From assembly GCA_039934875.1 (NCBI GenBank), contig JBDTLH010000017.1, positions 1 to 7,964 of the forward strand: 7,964 bases of DNA, given 5' to 3'. Under the pieces are notes generated by a model. That model saw only the letters and a list, made by a program, of their open reading frames with translations. It searched no databases and had not been told where the DNA came from. A program made the translations under genes and the position numbers. Numbering within the stretch: the stretch's first letter is position 1; each line of letters starts with the position of its first letter. Positions 1 to 6,055 of the stretch are shown one piece after another. This DNA comes from JBDTLH01 sp039934875. Lineage in GTDB: Bacteria; Acidobacteriota; Terriglobia; Terriglobales; Acidobacteriaceae.

Positions 1-661
1 TTAACTCTTGAAAACGCTTCGCGCGCCCCGCATTCGGAGATTTGAATGTCGCCGCCGCGACCCGCGAACTCCGCGTCCAGATGTCCGAATCATGCGATCC
101 CGGTTCGATCAGCGACACGTGGATGCCCAGGGGAAGACACTCCATACGCAGCGCCTCGCTCCAACCTTCAAGCGCCCACTTGGACGCGGCATACGCGCCC
201 AGCATGGGGACCGCGCGCAGCCCCGATGCGGACGACATCATGAGTATCTTGCCGCTGCGCTGCTTGCGCATCACTGGCAACACCGCTTGAGTGACCGACA
301 CTTGCCCAAAGAAATTAGTCTCGAACTGCGAGCGCAATTCATCGAGTGACAGGTCCTCCGCAAATCCCGCCTGCGCGAACCCCGCATTGTTGAGCAATAA
401 ATCAATCGTGCCGAACTCGCGCACCACGCCCGAGACCATCGCATCCACTTGTTGGGGAACGGTAACGTCGCACTGCCGCAGCGCCACCCGCTCGGCCACT
501 CCCGCCTGCGCCGCTGCCTGCATCAACCTATCGCTGCGTAAAGTGTCGCGCATCGTCGCCGCGACCGTATATCCCGCCTGCGCCAGCGCGACCGCGCTCA
601 GCAGCCCCAGGCCGCTCGACGAACCGGTAACGATGGCCACGCTATTTTGCGCTTGCGGCAT
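1..661 (-). CDS. Short-chain dehydrogenase/reductase (SDR), 3' end cut by window edge
   Basis: This is a classical NAD(P)-dependent SDR, open at the left edge: about 220 residues are visible and no stop is reached. The Rossmann glycine motif TGSSSGLG is at residues 12-19. The NNAG motif is at 91-94. The catalytic Ser144, Tyr157 and Lys161 (YAASK) have the usual 13- and 4-residue spacing, followed by an IEPG segment with a downstream DIW. Family members oxidise or reduce alcohol/ketone groups on small molecules in the cytoplasm; the substrate here cannot be told. The ATG at 661 lies inside the end of the upstream racemase gene (20-bp overlap) and has AAGGAG 10 nt upstream, so translation is probably coupled. 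Classical SDRs are about 250-280 residues, so roughly 30-60 residues are missing. Family call is secure; function is unassigned. Confidence 0.93.
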   Translation of the reverse strand, partial: MPQAQNSVAIVTGSSSGLGLLSAVALAQAGYTVAATMRDTLRSDRLMQAAAQAGVAERVALRQCDVTVPQQVDAMVSGVVREFGTIDLLLNNAGFAQAGFAEDLSLDELRSQFETNFFGQVSVTQAVLPVMRKQRSGKILMMSSASGLRAVPMLGAYAASKWALEGWSEALRMECLPLGIHVSLIEPGSHDSDIWTRSSRVAAATFKSPNAGRAKRFQEL

Positions 662-1769
662 GAGCACGAATCTCCTTTGTGCGGACGGTGAGCCGCTCGA
701 TTAAATCGCGCTTCACCTCGTACCCGCTGCCGGGAAGAGTGGGCGCTTTAATCGTGCCACGCGCGGAGACCTCGACCGCCGGCACTACGATCTCCTCTCT
801 CCAATAACGCTTCGAGGCGCTTACGTCGCCCGGCAAACTGAAATTCGGCAACGTCGAAAGCGCGACGTTCTGCCATCGACCAATGCCAGTCTCCAACATG
901 CCCCCGCACCACACCGGGATTCCATGCTGCCGCGCCACATCGTGCACCCTGATCGCCTCCGACATTCCGCCCACGCGGCCCACCTTGATGTTGATAATGC
1001 CGCATGATCCCAGCTCAATCGCCGCTTGCGCATCGCGCGCATTGCGAATCGCTTCATCCAGGCAGATGCGCGTCTTCAGTTGCCTCTGCAACACCGCGTG
1101 AAAGTAGAAATCATCGTTCCACAACGGCTGTTCGATCATCAGCAGATTGAATTCGTCGAAGCGCTTAAGATGTTCGAGGTCATTGAGCGTATAGGCGGAG
1201 TTCGCGTCGCAACTCAGCAAGATATCCGGCCAGCGTTGGCGGACGGCGCGAAATATCTCCACGTCCCACCCTGGCTTGCACTTCAACTTGATGCGTTGGT
1301 ACCCCGCCGCCAACTCGATCTCGATCCTCTGCAACAGTTGCTCAATGCTGTCCTGAATTCCGATGGAGACGCCGCAGTTGATCTCCTCGCGCGTGCCGCC
1401 TAGCAGCTCCTTCAACGGAACTCCCTTGAGTCTCGCCTCGGCTTCCCACACCGCATTCTCGAGGGCGGCCTTCGCCATGCGGTGGCCGCGTACCCGCGCG
1501 AACAGCGGTGGCACATCCGCCCCGCGCTCCACCTCTTCTCCCAGCAAAGCCGGCGCCAAAAACTCCTCCAACACATACCACGCTGTTTGGTAAGATTCCT
1601 CGCTATAAAAAGGATGGTCGTCGGCCACGCACTCTGCCCATGCGCTCAATCCATCGGCCACGATCTCGACCAGCAGCACATGGCGCTCGTGGATGCGCCC
1701 AAAGCTGGTCTCAAAAAAATGAGCGAGCGGCATCTGGATCTCGCGCAGGTTTATCTCTTCAATTCTCAT
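642..1769 (-). CDS. o-Succinylbenzoate synthase / N-acylamino-acid racemase (enolase superfamily, MenC type 2)
   Basis: A 375-residue enolase-superfamily enzyme of the muconate-lactonising subgroup. The N-terminal capping domain is followed by the barrel with all expected residues: KLK at 161-163 (Lys163 as acid/base), metal ligands Asp188 (CDAN), Glu213 (IEQP) and Asp238 (LDE), Lys262 (IKVGRVGG) as the second acid/base, and a WCGGMLETGIGR stretch at 287-298. This pattern and spacing match the OSBS/N-succinylamino-acid racemase family (in the Amycolatopsis enzyme the lysines are 163 and 263) rather than the dipeptide epimerases. Such enzymes make o-succinylbenzoate for menaquinone, racemise N-acylamino acids, or do both. 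No other men gene is visible, so the physiological role is open and I give no symbol. The ATG at 1769 follows GGGAG by 4 nt. The gene lies 45 bp after the AI-2E-family gene and overlaps the SDR start by 20 bp. Confidence 0.93.
   Translation of the reverse strand: MRIEEINLREIQMPLAHFFETSFGRIHERHVLLVEIVADGLSAWAECVADDHPFYSEESYQTAWYVLEEFLAPALLGEEVERGADVPPLFARVRGHRMAKAALENAVWEAEARLKGVPLKELLGGTREEINCGVSIGIQDSIEQLLQRIEIELAAGYQRIKLKCKPGWDVEIFRAVRQRWPDILLSCDANSAYTLNDLEHLKRFDEFNLLMIEQPLWNDDFYFHAVLQRQLKTRICLDEAIRNARDAQAAIELGSCGIINIKVGRVGGMSEAIRVHDVARQHGIPVWCGGMLETGIGRWQNVALSTLPNFSLPGDVSASKRYWREEIVVPAVEVSARGTIKAPTLPGSGYEVKRDLIERLTVRTKEIRAHAASAK
672..677 (-). promoter_or_regulatory. Ribosome binding site of the SDR, inside the racemase gene
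   Basis: AAGGAG on the minus strand, ending 10 nt before the ATG at 661. It lies within the last codons of the upstream gene, whose stop is at 642-644. This fixes the SDR start and points to coupled translation of the two genes. Confidence 0.6.
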
Positions 1770-1814
1770 CTTTCTCCCAAAAATCAGCTATCTGAACATA
1801 CCATTAACGGCGCC

Positions 1815-2819
1815 TCACGCCTTCTGCCTCTGCTCCACATATTCCTTGATCACCACCGACACCAGCACCGCCACCGGCACCGCGATCAACATGCCTGCTA
1901 TGCCCGCCAGGCCATCGCCAATGACCAATGCGACGATCACCGCGATAGGTGGAATTCTCACCTCATGCGCCATGATCTTAGGATTGATGAATGCATTCTC
2001 CATGTTGTGATACACGAGGTAGAAGATGACGACGCCAATCAGCTTGCCCGGAGAATCAATCGCCGCCACCAGTCCAGCCGTAATCAGCGTCAGTACCGGC
2101 CCCAGCACGGGAATGATGTTGTAGCAGCCGGCGAGCAATGCCAAGAGGTAAAAGAACTTCAAATGCAGCGCCCAGAACGCGATCAGTGAAGAGACGCCAT
2201 GCACAAGCATCAGCATGCCCTGGCCGATCAGCCAGTGTTGCGTGCGATGCGAGCCGCGCCGCAACGTGGCTTCCAGGCGCGAACGGCGGCGCTCCGGGAC
2301 CAGCGAAAGCAGCCATGCAAGAGAAGCGTCTTTGTCTGCGCTGAAATAGCAGGCCGCGAGCAGCGCCGTCAGAACAGCGATGATCACGTTCACCATGGTC
2401 CACACCTGCATGTGCCCCCGGATGAATTCGTGAATGCGCGCCTGCAGTTGCTGTGGGGTCAGGTGCAGCGGGGTATGGGCGTCGAGCATCTGAGTGATGT
2501 GCGCAAGCCGTTGCGGCCAGATTTGCTGTACCTGATGAACGTTTGACAAGATTCGCGGGACCGCAAGCCAGATTACAAATCCGACGAATATCAACAGCAG
2601 CAGCGCCACTCCGCTCACCGCCAGCCCACGGCTGGGATGCCAGTGGCGGATGCGCGCCTTTTGAATCAGCGCGACCGCGGGATCCAGCAGTATGGCGATC
2701 ATCAGTCCGAAGAGCAGGACCAGCAGCTCCCAGCGCAATACATATGCCACGTAGAGCAGCAGCGCCATCAATAAAAATTGCAGCATTCGCGTCCAGGTCA
2801 TGCCCCCGATTGCCTCCAT
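1815..2819 (-). CDS. AI-2E family transporter (PerM/DUF20 family membrane protein)
   Basis: A 334-residue polytopic inner-membrane protein of the AI-2E/PerM family, of typical length for it. Hydrophobic segments lie at about 11-28, 31-50, 67-87, 140-159, 200-220, 222-250, 258-275 and 291-325. A soluble, helix-rich stretch at 88-139 sits in the usual place. Family hallmarks are YNIIPVLGP (233-241) and the NMENAFINPKIM stretch (272-283), followed by a small-residue-rich final segment with GDGLAGIAGM. Members have been linked to export of small molecules or to Na+/H+ exchange; the autoinducer name reflects one studied homologue and should not be read as function. The start could instead be Met7 (ATG at 2801), which has GGAGG 11 nt upstream, better than anything before 2819. 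It lies 52 bp after merR and 45 bp before the racemase gene. Confidence 0.92.
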   Translation of the reverse strand: MEAIGGMTWTRMLQFLLMALLLYVAYVLRWELLVLLFGLMIAILLDPAVALIQKARIRHWHPSRGLAVSGVALLLLIFVGFVIWLAVPRILSNVHQVQQIWPQRLAHITQMLDAHTPLHLTPQQLQARIHEFIRGHMQVWTMVNVIIAVLTALLAACYFSADKDASLAWLLSLVPERRRSRLEATLRRGSHRTQHWLIGQGMLMLVHGVSSLIAFWALHLKFFYLLALLAGCYNIIPVLGPVLTLITAGLVAAIDSPGKLIGVVIFYLVYHNMENAFINPKIMAHEVRIPPIAVIVALVIGDGLAGIAGMLIAVPVAVLVSVVIKEYVEQRQKA

Positions 2820-2871
2820 GGACTCTGATGCCTATCCGCTAAATCACGCAGCCATCGCCACCCGCTTGGCA

Positions 2872-3624
2872 TCACGCGCAATGAATGCCGCCCGCCTCCA
2901 TCGCCTGCTTGATGAATGCATCCGCCGCGTCGCTCCAAGGGCGCTTGAACGTACTCGGCCACCCTTCCTTGTCCGAGTACAGCTTGTTCAGGCTTCGTGC
3001 CATCCCTGGATCTCCCCGGGTGAAGCCGCGCACCAAATCGGCCCAACGCTGCGCCAGTTCTTTTGCCCCTCGACTTGATGGATCGATCCCGCCCTGCGCC
3101 GCCGCCTCCGCCTCCGCGATCAGCCTTGCCCATGCTTGTTGGCCCTGCTCTGCTTCATCCTTTGTCTCAGGCTCGCCCCGGCGCTGCTCCAATTCCGCGA
3201 GCTGCTCCGGCGTAAAGTATCTCTGCGCCCATTCCATTTGCTTTTCCATCTCAATCACCTCGATTATTTCTTTCCAGGTCTCCCACTCCGGAGGCCCACC
3301 GCGCCCGAGCGTCGCCTGCGCCTTACCCACCGCCTTCAGTGCGCGGTCGAGTTCGCCACGCCGCCGCTCCAGCGCCTCTTTCTGCAACCGTAAGGTCGCC
3401 GAAAGATCAAGTGCGCCTCCGTCGAGAATTGTTTTGATCGCCTGCAGCGAACAACCGATAAACTTCAAAATCGAGATCTGTTGCAGACGCAGCAGTTCGC
3501 GCTCCCCATACAACCGGTAGCCCGCATCGCTTCGCCCGCCCGGCTGCAACAGCCCCAGCCGGTCATAGTGGTGCAGCGTGCGCACCGTCACTCCCGTGCG
3601 CTGCGCGAACTCCTTGATCTTCAT
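2872..3624 (-). CDS. MerR-family transcriptional regulator with TipAS-like effector domain
   Basis: A 250-residue regulator. The N-terminal MerR winged helix-turn-helix (about 1-70) shows KIKEFAQRTGVTVRTLHHYDRLGLL and the AGYRLYGERELLRLQQI wing. A long dimerisation helix follows (about 75-108). The C-terminal region (about 115-245) has the TipAS pattern: YFTPEQLAEL, an acidic helix, DPSSRGAKELAQRWADLVRGFTRGDP, then SLNKLYSDKEGW. TipAS domains bind bulky ligands such as thiopeptides in TipAL; the ligand here is unknown. The reading frame stays open to an ATG at 3675, but that codon lies within the -10 element of the likely promoter, and MerR proteins begin right at the helix-turn-helix, so I take 3624. 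GAGGT lies 9 nt upstream of it and GAGGAG abuts it. It heads the probable merR-transporter-racemase-SDR unit. Confidence 0.93.
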   Translation of the reverse strand: MKIKEFAQRTGVTVRTLHHYDRLGLLQPGGRSDAGYRLYGERELLRLQQISILKFIGCSLQAIKTILDGGALDLSATLRLQKEALERRRGELDRALKAVGKAQATLGRGGPPEWETWKEIIEVIEMEKQMEWAQRYFTPEQLAELEQRRGEPETKDEAEQGQQAWARLIAEAEAAAQGGIDPSSRGAKELAQRWADLVRGFTRGDPGMARSLNKLYSDKEGWPSTFKRPWSDAADAFIKQAMEAGGIHCA

Positions 3625-3670
3625 CTCCTCTTGACCTCGCTCTAGAAGCCTATCAATTAGCTCCAGGAGC

Positions 3671-3701
3671 AGCATCGAGGATCACGCTACGTCAGGGTCA
3701 A
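3671..3701 (-). promoter_or_regulatory. MerR-type promoter/operator of the TipAS-family regulator
   Basis: On the minus strand TTGACC (-35, 3696-3701) is separated by exactly 19 bp from GATGCT (-10, 3671-3676). The long 19-bp spacer is the signature of MerR-activated promoters, where the regulator untwists DNA to align the boxes. The spacer holds an imperfect dyad, TGACG-TAG-CGTGA, matching in 4 of 5 positions, placed as a MerR dimer site should be. The -10 is poor (3 of 6 consensus bases), as expected for an activator-dependent promoter. Transcription would start near 3664 and give a leader of about 40 nt before the ATG at 3624. Inferred from sequence pattern only; autoregulation is likely by family precedent. 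Confidence 0.68.
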
Positions 3702-3774
3702 GCAATTCGCGGACTATTTTTTGCGCATTGCAAATTCTTGCTAACAGCGGAAATATACACAGCTCCGAACGGCT
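3702..3774. other. Intergenic stretch between monooxygenase stop and MerR promoter
   Basis: A short AT-richer stretch. It contains a 5-bp inverted repeat TTTGC-GCATT-GCAAA (3720-3734). In the direction of the monooxygenase transcript it is followed by A residues, not T, so it is not a convincing terminator. The A-run could act as an UP-like element for the MerR promoter, but this is speculative. Read-through from the monooxygenase gene into merR cannot be excluded. Confidence 0.4.
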
Positions 3775-5094
3775 CTAAACCATTCGCCTGCCGTTCCTCA
3801 CAATGCAGATTACGCCCAACGCGCATACCGCCAGTGCTCCGGCGCACATCACGAGGCTCTTGCTGGCGCGCGCACCTCTTCGCCGCGGATCGCGCACGTG
3901 CTCCGGGCGAACGCCCATCCCCACCGCTCGCCCCAGCAGGCGTTGCATGCCCGGAATTCGCACCGCGGCCTTGAGCTGCCACGGCGCATGCAGCGGACCG
4001 GGATCGCGAAAAACCCGGCCAAGCATCTTGTGCGCATTGACCTGCACCCCTTGCGTAACCCGCGTGGGAAACTCGCGCCGCCGCTGTACCCGTGCCAAAT
4101 CCATTGCCGTTACTCGCCGGTTTCGTAGCGGAGCTGCCAGCAGGTTCGCGCTCGCGACCGCATCCTGAATCGCCAGATTGATCCCCACTCCGCCCGCCGG
4201 AGACATCGCATGGGCCGCGTCGCCAATGCACAGCAACCCCGGACGGAACCACTGCCGCAGCCGGTTGATCTGCACCGATAGCAGCTTGATCTCCTGCCAG
4301 TCCCGCAACTCCTCTACCCGGTCTTTCAGAAAGGGCGTTGTGCGCGCAATCGACTGCCGAAACTCCTCTATCCCTTGCCCCTTGATCTGCTCAAAAGAGC
4401 CTTTGGCGATAATCATGCCGATCTGGTAATAGTCTCCGCGGTTGATCAATACGAGTGCCTTGCCGTAGTTGATGTTGCCCAGAGACTGCTCGGGATCACG
4501 CGGATTGCGGCTCAAACGGAACCACAGCACATCGATTGGCACGCCGCGATCAATCACCTCGAACTGCGCGGCCCGGCGCAACGCAGAGTGGCGTCCGTCA
4601 CAGCCGATTACCAGGTCGGCGCTGATGTGTACGCTGCCCTCGGGCGTCTCCGCGTCCACCCCGGTGACCCGGCCTTGGCGGCTGGTGATGCCAACCGCGG
4701 TGTGCCGCATGCGCAGATCGAAGCTAGGGAACCGCTTAGCGCGCTGCGCCAGAAAATCCAGCAGGTCCCACTGCGGCATCAGCGCGATGAATTTGCAGTG
4801 CGTGGGCAGATGCCGGAAATCAGCGACCTCGGTTGCAAAGTCTCCATAGACCACCCCTGCGGCTTCCAACTCCTGGTGCGGCATCTTCAGGAACTCTTCG
4901 AGCAGACCGAGTTCGTACATCACCTCAAGCGTCGAAGGATGCACCGTATCGCCGCTAAAATCGCGAAAGAAATCCTGGTGCTTTTCGAGCACCATCACCG
5001 CCACCCCCGCACGCCCCAGCAGGTATCCCAGCATCATGCCCGCCGGGCCACCGCCCACGATGCAACACGTGGTTTGCAACCTCTCGAATTCCAT
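3775..5094 (-). CDS. FAD-dependent oxidoreductase of the PHBH-type (group A) monooxygenase fold, with C-terminal membrane helix
   Basis: A 439-residue flavoprotein. The dinucleotide-binding motif VGGGPAGMMLGYLLGRAG is at 13-30 with an acidic strand end (Glu37). The DG motif is VIGCDGRHSALRR (162-174), and the GD motif with FAD ribityl contacts is CIGDAAHAMSPAGGVGINLAIQDA (289-312). These three motifs define the p-hydroxybenzoate hydroxylase fold, whose members hydroxylate aromatic or polyketide-like compounds with NAD(P)H and O2, or act as related reductases. The substrate cannot be told. The C-terminus is unusual: after an Arg-rich stretch (401-410) a hydrophobic segment SLVMCAGALAVCALGVICIV (413-432) ends in RNGRRMV, which looks like a single-pass membrane anchor. 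Start: the ATG at 5094 has AGGAGG 10 nt upstream; a TTG 13 codons earlier (5133) is in frame but would place that AGGAGG inside the coding region. It is divergent from the gene at 5239. Confidence 0.9.
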   Translation of the reverse strand: MEFERLQTTCCIVGGGPAGMMLGYLLGRAGVAVMVLEKHQDFFRDFSGDTVHPSTLEVMYELGLLEEFLKMPHQELEAAGVVYGDFATEVADFRHLPTHCKFIALMPQWDLLDFLAQRAKRFPSFDLRMRHTAVGITSRQGRVTGVDAETPEGSVHISADLVIGCDGRHSALRRAAQFEVIDRGVPIDVLWFRLSRNPRDPEQSLGNINYGKALVLINRGDYYQIGMIIAKGSFEQIKGQGIEEFRQSIARTTPFLKDRVEELRDWQEIKLLSVQINRLRQWFRPGLLCIGDAAHAMSPAGGVGINLAIQDAVASANLLAAPLRNRRVTAMDLARVQRRREFPTRVTQGVQVNAHKMLGRVFRDPGPLHAPWQLKAAVRIPGMQRLLGRAVGMGVRPEHVRDPRRRGARASKSLVMCAGALAVCALGVICIVRNGRRMV

Positions 5095-5104
5095 CCTTGC
5101 AGTC

Positions 5105-5110
5105 CCTCCT
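5105..5110 (-). promoter_or_regulatory. Ribosome binding site fixing the monooxygenase start
   Basis: A perfect AGGAGG on the minus strand, 10 nt before the ATG at 5094. It favours this start over the in-frame TTG at 5133. Confidence 0.65.
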
Positions 5111-5238
5111 CTTTGCTGATGGCTCCCCTTCAAATCTCAGTGCATCCACCGCAGACCACATCGCGAGAATATCTGTCACCCGTCCCATCCGCTTCCGTAA
5201 AATCATTGCGACACCCAACTTTATAGGAGACATCCGTC
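5111..5238. promoter_or_regulatory. Divergent intergenic region between monooxygenase and small membrane protein genes
   Basis: This stretch should carry promoters for both flanking genes, but I see no strong pair of -35/-10 boxes on either strand. The best plus-strand candidate is TAAAAT (5198-5203) as a -10, with only a weak TGTCAC (5174-5179) 18 bp upstream. The plus-strand gene has AGGAG (5225-5229) 9 nt before its ATG. No MerR-like operator resembling that at 3671-3701 is present here. Confidence 0.35.
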
Positions 5239-5571
5239 ATGACTGCAACCGAGGAATCGCAAAAGGGGAACACCGATATCGCCGCCAGCATCTTCACCAA
5301 TGCTCCCAACATGCTGGTGCTGTGCCTGACCGTGATCGGCCTCATCAAGATATATACCCGGTTTGAGAAGATCACCACACTTGCAGATAACTTCCTCGCC
5401 TTTATCGCTCTGGGATATTTTGTCGCGACCGTTCTTGCCTATCTAGCGTTACGCGCCACCGCCTCGCGCCGCCGCGACCGCCTGGTGCGCTCCGCCGACG
5501 TCTGTTTCCTCGTCTCCTTGGCTTTGACCGCCGCCCTCTCACTATTCGTGACCTTCTCCCTCGCGGGTTGA
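5239..5571 (+). CDS. Small membrane protein of unknown function, three predicted helices
   Basis: A 110-residue protein I do not recognise. A polar N-terminus (1-22) is followed by three hydrophobic segments: about 24-39 (MLVLCLTVIGLIKIY), 52-71 (FLAFIALGYFVATVLAYLAL) and 87-107. A basic loop RATASRRRDRLVR (72-84) lies between the second and third; by the positive-inside rule it is cytoplasmic, which places the N-terminus outside. No cysteine pairs, His clusters or catalytic motif stand out. The start is supported by AGGAG 9 nt upstream of the ATG. The gene ends 35 bp before the truncated haemoglobin on the same strand and is divergent from the flavoprotein gene. It is a real gene judging by its ribosome site, hydrophobic pattern and neat fit between neighbours. 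Function is not assigned. Confidence 0.75.
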   Translation: MTATEESQKGNTDIAASIFTNAPNMLVLCLTVIGLIKIYTRFEKITTLADNFLAFIALGYFVATVLAYLALRATASRRRDRLVRSADVCFLVSLALTAALSLFVTFSLAG

Positions 5572-5580
5572 GCGCAAGCC

Positions 5581-5586
5581 TATAAT
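5581..5586 (+). promoter_or_regulatory. Perfect TATAAT, possible -10 box for the haemoglobin gene
   Basis: A consensus TATAAT lies in the 35-bp gap before the haemoglobin start and would give a leader of about 14 nt. No matching -35 is present at 17 bp (CCCTCG at 5558-5563) and there is no extended TG motif, so the site may be activator-dependent or fortuitous. Confidence 0.35.
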
Positions 5587-5606
5587 AAAGATGAAAAGAG
5601 GAGATT

Positions 5607-5978
5607 GTGCCAGCCACTTTCGATGAAATGCAAATCTCGCAGCTCGTGGACCGCTTCTACTCCCGTGCCCGTAAAGATGAGCTGCTCGGCCCCATCTTCA
5701 GCGATGCCGTTGGCGACAACTGGGACCTTCATCTCGCCAAAATGAAGGATTTCTGGTCTTCCATCATGCTTGCCTCGCGGAAATATAAAGGCAATCCCAT
5801 GCTGGCCCATGTTCTGTTGCCGCGCCTCTCCCCCATCCACTTCGAGCGCTGGCTTGCCATCTGGAGAGACACCGCGGCTGAGGTTTGTAGCGGGGCCTCC
5901 GGCGCAATGTACGTCCAGAAAGCCGAGTTCATGGCGGAGCGCCTGCTCTCCGCAATCGAATTGCACCACGCCTGCTGA
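5607..5978 (+). CDS. Group III truncated haemoglobin
   Basis: A 123-residue haem protein of the trHb3 (P) group, with the usual length. By alignment from memory with Campylobacter Ctb: Tyr18 is TyrB10 (VDRFY), His42 is the distal HisE7 (NWDLHLAKMKDFW), His68 is the proximal HisF8 (YKGNPMLAHVLLP) and Trp82 is TrpG8 (HFERWLAIW). The LGPIF turn (27-31) is also typical. All haem-pocket residues are therefore present, consistent with a tightly hydrogen-bonded O2 and a role in NO or peroxide chemistry or in O2 handling under low oxygen, as proposed for the group. It acts in the cytoplasm. The start is GTG at 5607, preceded by AGAGGAG with a short 3-nt gap; the next in-frame ATG (5628) has no ribosome site. 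It follows the small membrane protein gene by 35 bp and may be co-transcribed with it. Two cysteines (94 and the last residue) are present. Confidence 0.93.
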   Translation: MPATFDEMQISQLVDRFYSRARKDELLGPIFSDAVGDNWDLHLAKMKDFWSSIMLASRKYKGNPMLAHVLLPRLSPIHFERWLAIWRDTAAEVCSGASGAMYVQKAEFMAERLLSAIELHHAC

Positions 5979-6042
5979 TTCAGCTACCCTGCTCCGGGTT
6001 CTGCACCGCGCAAGTTGCCAGACGCATCACATTCGCAGAACC

Positions 6043-6049
6043 AGGAGGT
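6043..6049 (+). promoter_or_regulatory. Strong ribosome binding site of the secreted protein
   Basis: AGGAGGT, a full Shine-Dalgarno match, 6 nt before the ATG at 6056. It predicts efficient translation and settles the start. The 77-bp gap behind the haemoglobin gene shows no clear promoter boxes. Confidence 0.65.
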
Positions 6050-6055
6050 AACGTA

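Noticed and set aside
642..1769. Assigning menC and a menaquinone pathway
   Set aside because: The family mixes OSBS and N-acylamino-acid racemase activities and no other men gene is nearby.
1482..2189. Open frame of 235 codons on the plus strand across the racemase/transporter junction
   Set aside because: It runs antisense through two well-supported genes, has low-complexity His/Arg-rich content and no ribosome site of note.
1815..2819. Reading the transporter as proof of AI-2 quorum sensing
   Set aside because: The family name comes from one studied member, many others have unrelated roles, and no luxS or lsr gene is present.
3625..3675. N-terminal extension of 17 residues on the MerR regulator
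   Set aside because: Its ATG lies in the -10 box of the likely promoter, and MerR proteins start at the helix-turn-helix.
3720..3734. Inverted repeat TTTGC/GCAAA as a terminator of the monooxygenase gene
   Set aside because: Only 5 bp, and followed by A rather than T residues in the direction of that transcript.
4375..5226. Long open frame of 283 codons on the plus strand
   Set aside because: It is antisense to the flavoprotein gene, which has all three FAD motifs. Its protein is rich in His, Arg and Gln with no domain, as expected for a shadow frame in GC-rich DNA.
5987..6000. ACCC/GGGT small hairpin after the haemoglobin gene
   Set aside because: A 4-bp stem with no T-run; too weak to call a terminator.
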